Shown here piece by piece: positions 1 to 7,447 of a DNA stretch of 64,000 nucleotides. Under the pieces are notes generated by a model. It saw only the letters and a list, made by a program, of their open reading frames with translations. It ran no database searches and had not been told where the DNA came from. Source of the stretch: an uncultured Bacteroidales bacterium (GTDB lineage: Bacteria; Bacteroidota; Bacteroidia; Bacteroidales; Bacteroidaceae). The stretch is taken from positions 1 through 64,000 of the forward strand of contig CADCHQ010000019.1 in NCBI GenBank assembly GCA_902801325.1, in the 5' to 3' direction. Every line of letters begins with the position of its first letter. Position 1 is the stretch's first letter. The position numbers were made by a program, and so were the translations under genes.

Positions 1-1
1 C

Positions 2-301
2 ATACCGGAAGGTGTGGAAGTCATCGGCGAGCATGTCTTTTCACGCTTCTGTGGCATAGAGCGAGTGCAGTTGCCCTCCTCGCTCAAACACATAAAGAGC
101 TACGCCTTCATGGGTTGTAACGTGTTGTCTTACGTCGACATGTCGAGGTGCAGCCCAAGCATTGAGAAGTGCGCCTTCACCCATTGCAAGAACTTGCACC
201 TCGTAGATTTCTCTCCCACGCCAGGCGACATAAGTTCGCAGGCTTTTTCAGACACCCCCTTCGAGGAACGGTTGGATAAGATTCTCGAACGCAGCAAATG
301 A
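2..301 (+). CDS. BspA-like leucine-rich-repeat protein, C-terminal fragment
   Basis: The frame is open from the left edge, so the N-terminus lies outside the window. The visible 99 residues begin IPEGVEVIGEHVF and continue with SLKHIKSYAFMGC and SIEKCAFTHCKNL. This is the period of about 23 residues seen in Treponema/Bacteroidetes BspA-type LRR_5 repeats (I..yAF..C..L). The family is usually secreted or surface exposed and often mediates adhesion. The last repeat decays into a charged tail (RLDKILERSK) with no T9SS-like sorting tail visible. The stop overlaps the next gene's ATG (ATGA), so the two are probably translated together. The family call is firm; the function of this member is not known. 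Confidence 0.8.
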   Translation: MPEGVEVIGEHVFSRFCGIERVQLPSSLKHIKSYAFMGCNVLSYVDMSRCSPSIEKCAFTHCKNLHLVDFSPTPGDISSQAFSDTPFEERLDKILERSK

Positions 302-1890
302 CGGAAAGAATAAAAATTGTGTGGGGAGATATACACCTCCCCACACTTTTGTTTTGTAGTGGATGTTTATTCCCTGTCTCCTATCGTTTCTCTGAAATGT
401 CGAAAATGATAATGGAGAAATGGGCCGTTGCCGGGATACTTATTCTATTTTTTCTTTGCATTGTATCCATCTTTCAAAGAAAACCATTGATGAGACATCC
501 AGAAAAGGCCTTGAAGACATTTGTCCTGCTCGGCCTTATTGAGATAATAATAGCCTTCTTACAAATACTGGGAATATTAAACTCTTTTCATCCTTTTTTT
601 CGCTTTACAGGCTCATTCCGGAACCCTGCAGTCTTTGGTATGATGATGGTACTCTGCCTATCAATCTGCATTTTTCACACAATCAAATCTACAGGAAAAA
701 ATAGAACGCTATGGTACTTCCTGAGTATAAGTTTTTTCTTATGTTTGTCTCTGTCAGAGTCCAGAACTTGTTTAATAGCAGGAATCTATTCTTCGTTTTT
801 TATTATATTTGCAGAAATACCAGGATTTCGCTCTCGCATACTGAACCGAAAGATTCTGCTTTTGATTTCTCTCGGCTGCATATTACTCTTAATTGCATTG
901 TATTATTACAAACGCAACTCAGCCAATGGACGGGTTTTATTATGGATTGTTTCAATGAAAATGATTGCAGAAAAACCGCTACTCGGGTGGGGTGAACATG
1001 GTTTCTCATCCTCATACATGCCTTTTCAAGCAAAGTTCCTCTTAGAACATCCTGAAATTGGGTTTTCCTATTTGGCAGACAATGCCTCACACCCATTCAA
1101 TGAGTTCCTATTATTCTCTGTCAAATACGGCGTAATGGGTCTTACCATGCTCTTCGCTACTATGTTTTTCCTGATAAGAATGGCTCTCAAAATCAAGAGT
1201 CCATATAGAATTCTCTACCTCAGCAGCCTTTTGACATTATTTATATTGTCAATGTTTTCCTTTCCATACACAATTCCTATGATATGGTTGGTCAGTACCT
1301 TTTTGTTTTGTTCAATCATTAGCATCTATTGCATAGACTTCCCAAAAACGCATCTACCGATGATACTCCTGTTTTCTATTTGTATCTTGTGGATATTCTT
1401 CCAGAATAGGTACATTTATAAAGAATGGCAATGGCATAAGTTGCAGGTGTCATCGGCTCCTATTAAGGTTGTTCACCAGAAATATACCTGTCTATATAAG
1501 AAGTTATGCTGTAATCCTTCGTTCTTATACAACTATGGTGCTTGGTTGCACCATAATGGCTACTATAAAGAAAGTCTGAATATTCTTTCCGAATGCAAAG
1601 AAGTTTATGATGACTATAATGTGGAATTACTGATAGCAGATGATTATAAACAATTGAAAGAAACAATGCGTGCCATAGAAGAATTTGAGTATGCAAATGC
1701 CATGATCCCCTCCAGATTTCTTCCATTATATTATGAAATGATAACTTATGAAGAAGAAGGAGATAACATTAATGCATATCGTATAGCCCAAATAATCGTC
1801 AATAAACCTGTAAAGATTGAAAAATCGCCTTCCGTGAGAAAAATAAAAAACGAAGCAGAAATTATTATGCTTCGCCTTCAACCACAATGA
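298..1890 (+). CDS. O-antigen ligase/polymerase-like membrane protein with C-terminal TPR-like region
   Basis: A 530-residue polytopic membrane protein. About ten hydrophobic segments fill roughly residues 35-370. A large loop carries GWGEHGFSSSY and later NASHPFNEFLL, the pattern of the Wzy_C/O-antigen-ligase family, where an N-A-H-N type motif sits in the long periplasmic loop before the last helices. Residues about 400-530 are soluble and helical and resemble tetratricopeptide repeats (for example YNYGAWLHHNGYYKESLNIL), a fusion common in Bacteroidetes members. The protein probably acts at the inner membrane in transferring or polymerising a glycan. The ATG at 298 overlaps the upstream stop. 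A start nearer residue 33 (MSKMIMEK) is possible because the first 30 residues are weakly conserved-looking. Confidence 0.65.
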   Translation: MTERIKIVWGDIHLPTLLFCSGCLFPVSYRFSEMSKMIMEKWAVAGILILFFLCIVSIFQRKPLMRHPEKALKTFVLLGLIEIIIAFLQILGILNSFHPFFRFTGSFRNPAVFGMMMVLCLSICIFHTIKSTGKNRTLWYFLSISFFLCLSLSESRTCLIAGIYSSFFIIFAEIPGFRSRILNRKILLLISLGCILLLIALYYYKRNSANGRVLLWIVSMKMIAEKPLLGWGEHGFSSSYMPFQAKFLLEHPEIGFSYLADNASHPFNEFLLFSVKYGVMGLTMLFATMFFLIRMALKIKSPYRILYLSSLLTLFILSMFSFPYTIPMIWLVSTFLFCSIISIYCIDFPKTHLPMILLFSICILWIFFQNRYIYKEWQWHKLQVSSAPIKVVHQKYTCLYKKLCCNPSFLYNYGAWLHHNGYYKESLNILSECKEVYDDYNVELLIADDYKQLKETMRAIEEFEYANAMIPSRFLPLYYEMITYEEEGDNINAYRIAQIIVNKPVKIEKSPSVRKIKNEAEIIMLRLQPQ

Positions 1891-2036
1891 AGAGATCCTG
1901 CTAAGTCTTTGAAGGTATTATGCGCTAATTTTGCATAATTTTTTTAATTTTTTAAAGTTTTTGTAAGGTTTTTCCCCATGAAAAAACTGAAGATAAGAGT
2001 TCGTTCACATTGTTTAATATCTAATTCTTTTTGTCT

Positions 2037-2309
2037 ATGCACGTAAAAAACGTTAGTGGTTCAAGTCGATTTCCAAAGCCAAAAGGATATGATTCTTGGT
2101 TAGAATACTGGAAAGCACATACTGGTTCAAATCCCTACTTTTGTTCAGCCGAGAATTGTTTGGGTACGGACCTTGTTGGTGCTCATGTTCAAAAGGCTTA
2201 CAGCGATGACAAAAGTTGGTACATCGTACCCCTTTGCTCTTCTTGCAACAAGAGAACTGACAGCTTCAACGTCAATGCGACATTGGTGCCTGTTCCAAGC
2301 AATTTGTAG
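2037..2309 (+). CDS. Small Cys/His protein, HNH-like
   Basis: A 90-residue protein when started at ATG 2037; a TTG two codons earlier is less likely. It carries FCSAENCLG, then GAHVQKAY, then IVPLCSSCNKRTD. Two Cys pairs with a His between them is the layout of a zinc-stabilised HNH/beta-beta-alpha fold. The usual catalytic Asn/His residues cannot be assigned with confidence, so nuclease activity is an inference. It stands alone, followed by a strong terminator, at the border of the defence-type island. It could also be a small zinc-binding protein without enzymatic activity. Confidence 0.5.
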   Translation: MHVKNVSGSSRFPKPKGYDSWLEYWKAHTGSNPYFCSAENCLGTDLVGAHVQKAYSDDKSWYIVPLCSSCNKRTDSFNVNATLVPVPSNL

Positions 2310-2365
2310 ACATTGCCTAAACGAACTCGCTCACTTCGTGCAGCAACACGAGAAAGAGTCTTTTC

Positions 2366-2406
2366 AAGCGACTGCCGGCATGCACCACGGCAGTCGCTTT
2401 TTTTTA
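2366..2406 (+). terminator. Rho-independent terminator
   Basis: Twelve-base perfect inverted arms AAGCGACTGCCG (2366-2377) and CGGCAGTCGCTT (2388-2399), a 10-nt loop, then a run of T. It closes the small Cys/His gene. Confidence 0.85.
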
Positions 2407-2569
2407 TTGTAATTATGAAAGATGATAGTTGCAATGATTATGGATTTAAAGTGTTTTGACTTCATTCCTTCCACCGTGCTAAGGACCCCCATCATCCATT
2501 TCTGCCTTTTTCAACAAATCATCTCGATAAAAACATTCTTATTTCCCAATGCATTTGAAGATTATTTTC

Positions 2570-2577
2570 TATCTTTG
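2570..2577 (+). promoter_or_regulatory. Bacteroidetes -7 element for the ParB/methyltransferase operon
   Basis: TATCTTTG matches the TAnnTTTG consensus and lies 23 nt before the small ORF at 2600. The -33 region is poor: the nearest TTTG is only 12 nt upstream, so the promoter may be weak or activator dependent. Confidence 0.55.
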
Positions 2578-2599
2578 TACCAAATAACAATTCTCATAT

Positions 2600-2749
2600 A
2601 TGGAGAAACAACTATCGCTTAAAAGTTCTATTAGGAAAAAAGAAGAAAACAAACAACTAGCAGATATCTTAGACAAAGATCTATCTGTCATCTCTAAATG
2701 TGTAACTAATGTTGCTCAACGTAACGTAGAAAGTTCATACAAAGAATGA
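2600..2749 (+). CDS. Small 49-residue charged protein ahead of the ParB-like gene
   Basis: ATG 2600 to TGA 2747-2749, directly downstream of a TAnnTTTG element. The product is very polar, beginning MEKQLSLKSSIRKKEENKQ and ending RNVESSYKE. It has one Cys and no hydrophobic core long enough for a membrane helix, and is probably helical. I recognise no family. The promoter, the early position in the operon and the 54-nt gap to the ParB-like gene suggest a real leader gene, perhaps a small regulator. This is inference from context. Confidence 0.45.
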   Translation: MEKQLSLKSSIRKKEENKQLADILDKDLSVISKCVTNVAQRNVESSYKE

Positions 2750-2803
2750 AGTTTCCGAGTGTCAGCATACTTTTTTTATTGTGAATGAAAGAAGAGTAAC
2801 AAT

Positions 2804-4072
2804 ATGAACCAGCAGATAAAAGAAATAAAAGTAAAAGATTTGGTATTGTGGACGGAAAATCCACGCGATCCGATTATCTCTACAGCAAATGACCAAGATG
2901 TTGTAGACCGTGCTGTTAATGATCCTCAAGCAAAATGGGAATTAAACAAACTGGCTAAGGAAATGGGGGATTATTATGATTACAGCGAATTACCAATAGT
3001 CGTATATAAAAATGGTAAACCTATTGTATATGATGGTAATCGTAGAGTGGTTTTGGCAAAAATCAAATTAGGATATGTAAAGAGCGATGGATTGACCTTA
3101 ATTTTGCCGAATGTCCCAGAATTATTACCTTGTAATGTGTGTGCTGAAGAGATTGCTTTAAAAAGCATTTATCGTAAGCATGTACAACTTAGAAACACAT
3201 GGCAACCTTTAGAGCGAGATATATTCGCTTCTAAATATCTTGGAGAGGACAAAAGTACGTTTCTTCGTTTTGATGAGGCAACAGGAGGATTTATTACAAA
3301 ACACCCAGAAATGAATCAAGGTTTTGTACGAAAAGAGATTCTCACTGATAGTATCCTATTAAAAATGGGGTTTGTACTAAAAGGAGACAAACTTCATACT
3401 TGTCATTCTGACGAGGAGGTTTGGATATTATTAGATGACATTTATCAGAAAGTAAAAAACAAACAGATTACCACTCGTATCAATCGTGGAAATCCTTTAT
3501 TGGTATTGGATCAACGTACAAAAGAAATTATTGAGAGTAACAAGCAGAAAACTTTTCATCTCTACAATCCACCAGTGAAGAATGATGTGGTTTCTAAAAT
3601 TGTAGTTTCTGTAGAGTTACCACAAAGAAAAACGCCTATAACTAGGAAGAAAAGACAAATATTTTTTGGTGAAAAACTTATCTTGAAAGTTGGTGATGTA
3701 AACAATCTGTATAGTGACATATTGTCTCTTTACAATTATGTTGATAGTAATAGAAAGGCTTTCTCTTCAAAGATATATGCTGTATTTAGAATGAGTTTAC
3801 GCTTGTTATGTGAAACTGCCGCTGCTGATTGTGGATATACTGGTAAGAAAGCTATAGACGAATACATAGAAAAGTTCTATCCTCTCGCAAAGAAGAGACT
3901 AAGTCAAGATATAAAAACTTTCTTGCATGAACAGAATATCTTACAAGAGACACTACCTCAATTATTTCACACAGGTGCACACAATTATCAATCATCAGTC
4001 TCTTCAGAAAAAGCTATGGGTATCTCCATCGTTTTAGGGGCAATGCTAAAGGAATCGCATGGAAAACAATAG
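2804..4072 (+). CDS. ParB/Srx-fold nuclease-like protein
   Basis: 422 residues. The first 95 residues match the ParB N-terminal-like fold: an early strand IKVKDLVLWTENPRDP, then SELPIVVYKNGKPIVYDGNRR and VVLAKIKLG. DGNRR (residues 77-81) stands where ParB proteins have their G-E/D-R-R phosphate-binding motif, which binds CTP or acts in nuclease relatives. The remaining 300 residues are helical and unassigned, without an obvious HTH. The 3' end overlaps the adenine methyltransferase gene by 14 bases, so the two are surely co-translated. ParB-fold proteins next to DNA methyltransferases occur in phages and mobile defence modules. A role in DNA recognition or cleavage controlled by methylation is possible but not shown. 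Confidence 0.6.
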   Translation: MNQQIKEIKVKDLVLWTENPRDPIISTANDQDVVDRAVNDPQAKWELNKLAKEMGDYYDYSELPIVVYKNGKPIVYDGNRRVVLAKIKLGYVKSDGLTLILPNVPELLPCNVCAEEIALKSIYRKHVQLRNTWQPLERDIFASKYLGEDKSTFLRFDEATGGFITKHPEMNQGFVRKEILTDSILLKMGFVLKGDKLHTCHSDEEVWILLDDIYQKVKNKQITTRINRGNPLLVLDQRTKEIIESNKQKTFHLYNPPVKNDVVSKIVVSVELPQRKTPITRKKRQIFFGEKLILKVGDVNNLYSDILSLYNYVDSNRKAFSSKIYAVFRMSLRLLCETAAADCGYTGKKAIDEYIEKFYPLAKKRLSQDIKTFLHEQNILQETLPQLFHTGAHNYQSSVSSEKAMGISIVLGAMLKESHGKQ

Positions 4073-4931
4073 GCGTATACATAGGTCACCACTTCGATAT
4101 CCAGGTGGCAAAGGATGCATTTTCAAGTTTATAACCCAACTTTTTGAGGAAAATGACTTAATTGGAACGGACTATGCAGAACCATATGCTGGAGGAGCAG
4201 GTCTTGCTTTGCGATTGATGATGGATGAATATGTAGGAGACATTTTCATTAACGACTTAAACCCATCCATCTACGCTTTCTGGTATGCTGTTCTTAATAG
4301 GACTGACGCCTTATGCGAATGGATAGAACAAGTTCCCATAACTGTGGAGCGGTGGAACGTTTATAGAAAAGTACAGAACAATTACAAGACTGCCGATATA
4401 TTAGAATTAGCAGAATCGACTTTTTTTTTGAATCGTACGAATGTGTCTGGTGTCATATCTGGCGGTATTATCGGAGGTATTAATCAAACAGGAAAATACA
4501 AAATAGATGCTCGTTTTAACAAAACCGAGTTGATAAATCGTATTCGTGATATACAGCGTTTTTCCCATAGAATTCATCTCTCTAATTTTGATGGCATTGA
4601 CTTTGTAAAACATTTGGAAAGGATGAAAAGAGATGTTTTTATCTATTTGGACCCACCATATTACAAAAAAGGTTCAGATTTGTATATGAATGCTTTTTGT
4701 GATGATGACCATAAGAAGTTAGCTGATTATGTGAAAACCATGCATAAAAAGTGGATAATATCTTATGACTATCAGCAATTCATAATGCAACTTTACGAGA
4801 AAAAAAGGAAAGTTCTATACCAACTTTCACAATGTGCTTCAAATAGAGTCGGCGATGAAATATTGATTTTTGATGACAGACTTCACTATCGTGAATCAAT
4901 ATCACAATTAAACAACGCATCAATTGTATAA
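4059..4931 (+). CDS. D12-class (Dam-like) DNA adenine-N6 methyltransferase
   Basis: 290 residues with the two hallmarks of the Dam/D12 family: the AdoMet-binding motif RYPGGKG at residues 13-19 and the catalytic motif DPPYY at 198-202. AEPYAGGAGLA (residues 40-50) and FINDLNPSIYAF (63-74) are the conserved helper motifs. It methylates adenine N6 in double-stranded DNA; the target is unknown. No restriction endonuclease of a known type lies beside it, so the overlapping ParB-fold protein is the natural partner. It could be a solitary methylase or part of an unrecognised restriction or defence pair. Confidence 0.85.
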   Translation: MENNRRIHRSPLRYPGGKGCIFKFITQLFEENDLIGTDYAEPYAGGAGLALRLMMDEYVGDIFINDLNPSIYAFWYAVLNRTDALCEWIEQVPITVERWNVYRKVQNNYKTADILELAESTFFLNRTNVSGVISGGIIGGINQTGKYKIDARFNKTELINRIRDIQRFSHRIHLSNFDGIDFVKHLERMKRDVFIYLDPPYYKKGSDLYMNAFCDDDHKKLADYVKTMHKKWIISYDYQQFIMQLYEKKRKVLYQLSQCASNRVGDEILIFDDRLHYRESISQLNNASIV

Positions 4932-5202
4932 AGACGTTGTTAGAAAAAAACTATCAGTAATTTCTGAGGTTTTAAAGGACAGTTTGAATGCGGCAGTCAA
5001 CTGACAGCTATAGTTTGTCAGAACGGAGATAATAATCAATGTTTTCATTAAGCCAAAAAGAATAATGAAAACATGTTTTATCATAGCCTTGGCGAAAAAG
5101 TCGAATAAATTCAAAAACCGAGGAGACTTTGGTAAAATGAGTTGCCTCCGGTTTGCCTATTATCACGAAATCATGTTAATAAAAAACATAAAAAACGCCC
5201 TA

Positions 5203-6036
5203 TTATTCAAAACCTATTTTTTGCCTCAACACATCAATCCGTCTTTCATCATCCTCATTATATGGATTAAAATGCCACCTAGCATTTGATCTCACCGATT
5301 CCCTAACCTTATGGAAATATGGATAATCAATCTCATCACACGAATGTCTAATCACATAAATATCGCTGATTAAATTCATAGATTGGAAGAAGATCTCATT
5401 CCTTTCAATAATATCATAATACGGTTTGCACAAATCATTTATATCCGTAAGCCGCTGCATCCGCTCGTTGTTCTCTCTCAAATCAATATTATCATTCCAG
5501 TAATCGGCCGGATTAATATGATGGTTGTTTCCAACAATAAGTTTTTCTCCCTTAGACACTCTTCCATGGATATGAAGAACTAGCCATTCTGGTATCTGAT
5601 ACAATGTCTCTAGGGTATCCGTATAATTAAACGTTAAATATAACGATTCAGTTGTAATATTATTGTATACTTTCTGGGACGACATTTTTATACTGCGAAC
5701 CCACTTTGTAAAGGCCTCATTTATAATATCTGGTAACTGAATGTCTATGAAACCATTATTAAATAGCATATTCCCAACGGAGTCTACAGTCAGATAAAGA
5801 TTCTCCCAACTCCAGTTTATCACAGTATCCAAATCATGCTCTCCTAAGGCCGTTTCATAATCAGACCACAACAGATATTCACTTCCTTTCTGACTCGGAA
5901 ATACGCTTTGCAGCTCCAGTATGCCATCAACCCTCCCATTGCCAATCAACCACCTCTTGAAATCCCCATATCGGGTCTTCATCCCATGGGCAAGGTCAAA
6001 CCCATTACCGATAATGTAAAGGCATTTTATGTCTAT
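5203..6036 (-). CDS. AbiH-family abortive-infection protein, start codon non-standard
   Basis: AbiH signatures are clear: LYIIGNGFDLAHGM near the N-terminus (encoded at about 6021-5980), YGDFKRWL, and later LTFNYTDTLE followed by VLHIHG. AbiH proteins are phage-defence toxins. The conserved GNGFDLAHG motif is encoded upstream of the first in-frame ATG (5982), so a start at 5982 would delete it. The frame is open back to the TGA of the upstream CHAT gene (6045-6043) but holds no ATG, GTG or TTG. The only near-start codons are ATA at 6036 and ATA at 6030 (giving I-K-C-L-Y-I-I-G). The gene may use a rare ATA start coupled to the CHAT stop, be read through from the CHAT frame, or be disabled. It is last in the five-gene operon. 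The C-terminus looks complete. Confidence 0.75.
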   Translation of the reverse strand: MDIKCLYIIGNGFDLAHGMKTRYGDFKRWLIGNGRVDGILELQSVFPSQKGSEYLLWSDYETALGEHDLDTVINWSWENLYLTVDSVGNMLFNNGFIDIQLPDIINEAFTKWVRSIKMSSQKVYNNITTESLYLTFNYTDTLETLYQIPEWLVLHIHGRVSKGEKLIVGNNHHINPADYWNDNIDLRENNERMQRLTDINDLCKPYYDIIERNEIFFQSMNLISDIYVIRHSCDEIDYPYFHKVRESVRSNARWHFNPYNEDDERRIDVLRQKIGFE

Positions 6037-6042
6037 TACTAA

Positions 6043-6762
6043 TCAGCAGATTTTCACATATCTATCACCAAAGATGCGAATATCATTCTTAAAACTCAGG
6101 AGTTGGTCAACAATGGACTTTTTATGTCGAATAGCATCTTTTGACAACAAAAGATTCTGAATCTCTTTTGTCGTTAAAATCTGTATGAGCCGAACTAATG
6201 AATAGACACTTCCGTTATTCTTAGCGGTTATTAGTAAAGCCAGCTTCATGATTTTTAAAATTAGTCCCTTATAGACCGCAATACTTTTTTTTGAGAACGC
6301 AACTCCCTCTATGTAATCTGTAGGTATATCACCAAAGCCCACAAATGAAAGTACGCCACTCTGTATTGCTAACCGCCCTAAACTCTTAGGCGTATTCCTA
6401 TTGGAGTTACAAGAAAAACAGAAAAATATTTGATTTTTGAACTCGGAAATGTTTCCACCATTAATGAATTCGTCCTTGATGTAAAATTCAGGATTTTCTT
6501 TCTTGGCTATTGCATCTACCGACATCTCCCCATATTTTCCACAAGCACCACATAGTTTGGTTTCACCTCCATGTCCCATATAAAAGATAAAACGCTCATC
6601 TTTGGAAATCCTTAGGCATTCTTCATGGTCTTCGTCCGAGAAGTGAATTTTATAGCAATGCCAATCAGACCCTAAATTCCTTTTTTCAAATGTATTTATT
6701 CGATTTAAGAACTTGGTCGAAGTGCTTTTGTCGATTGGATATATTGCAAAAATCTTACTCAT
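6043..6762 (-). CDS. CHAT/caspase-like protease
   Basis: 239 residues. FIFYMGHGGE places a His at residue 64 and IFFCFSCNSN places a Cys at residue 118. Downstream, GRLAIQSGVLSFVGFGD fits the strand-helix that follows the catalytic Cys in CHAT and other clan CD peptidases. Prokaryotic CHAT proteases act as effectors in defence systems such as type III-E CRISPR (Craspase) and gasdermin systems. Here no gasdermin gene is adjacent. It overlaps the receiver gene by 8 nt upstream and is followed at once by AbiH, so it is probably the effector, or one of two effectors, of the operon. The family assignment is moderately strong; the substrate is unknown. Confidence 0.7.
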   Translation of the reverse strand: MSKIFAIYPIDKSTSTKFLNRINTFEKRNLGSDWHCYKIHFSDEDHEECLRISKDERFIFYMGHGGETKLCGACGKYGEMSVDAIAKKENPEFYIKDEFINGGNISEFKNQIFFCFSCNSNRNTPKSLGRLAIQSGVLSFVGFGDIPTDYIEGVAFSKKSIAVYKGLILKIMKLALLITAKNNGSVYSLVRLIQILTTKEIQNLLLSKDAIRHKKSIVDQLLSFKNDIRIFGDRYVKIC

Positions 6763-7447
6763 AAGTTTTCACATTCGTAATATATGCCATGATATGATCG
6801 GTGATTTCCCTCCTTAATGCAACAGATTCATCACTCTTGGATAATAGAATGTTTGCTACATCAGACAAAGTCATGCTATCAAATGATGGTAACGCACAGC
6901 AAACGTCACCATTGTCAATGGCCACCATGGAATCAGCCAAACGTGTGTCTATAGTAATATTGGGCTCTTTTTCTATTAATCTCTTAAATTTACTTTCAAA
7001 CTCACCTTCGCTCTTCAAATACTCTACATTATGGGTCATTAACTTAAGAAGGATTAACTGCTCATCAAATGTTTTATTCCCATCAATTAATATATCTTGA
7101 ATCACCGTTTCTATTTGAGCAGAGTAGATTACCATCTGCTTTCTATAAGATGGACGAATAGTATAGAAAAGTTTGATAACATCTATTCCCTTCAAATGCC
7201 CTTCAATCAGATTGTAATCTGTTGCAAAGACATCAACATGATTGATAAATGGAACATCCTTTAATGTCTGAGAAAAGACATCTATATCAAATTGTATGTC
7301 ACCATTAGCTTGCCGTTTGGTGCATTGACTTGGATCTATTTCTGTATAGACCAACTCTATACCATCATTCTTTAGACTCTTACATATACGATGCAAACGG
7401 TCTTTTTGAGGTTGTTCGTCAATGACTATTAGATATCTTTGCTCCAT
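6755..7447 (-). CDS. Response-regulator receiver-like protein
   Basis: 230 residues. The N-terminal half resembles a receiver domain: YLIVIDEQPQK supplies the acidic pocket, VDVFATDYNLIEG a candidate phospho-acceptor Asp (about residue 77), and MVIYSAQIE the Thr/Ser strand. The C-terminal half is helical and has no DNA-binding motif that I recognise, so output is probably protein-protein. The gene begins inside the kinase stop codon (TAATG) and ends inside the CHAT gene. That arrangement implies a kinase-receiver-protease signalling chain. The receiver is divergent, with a long insertion before the Asp strand. Confidence 0.6.
   Translation of the reverse strand: MEQRYLIVIDEQPQKDRLHRICKSLKNDGIELVYTEIDPSQCTKRQANGDIQFDIDVFSQTLKDVPFINHVDVFATDYNLIEGHLKGIDVIKLFYTIRPSYRKQMVIYSAQIETVIQDILIDGNKTFDEQLILLKLMTHNVEYLKSEGEFESKFKRLIEKEPNITIDTRLADSMVAIDNGDVCCALPSFDSMTLSDVANILLSKSDESVALRREITDHIMAYITNVKTYE

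Noticed and set aside
4920..5114. Minus strand ORF between the adenine methylase and AbiH genes, with MKTLIIISVLTNYSCQ
   Set aside because: Resembles a short lipoprotein start but has no body, and overlaps the end of the methylase gene; most likely chance.
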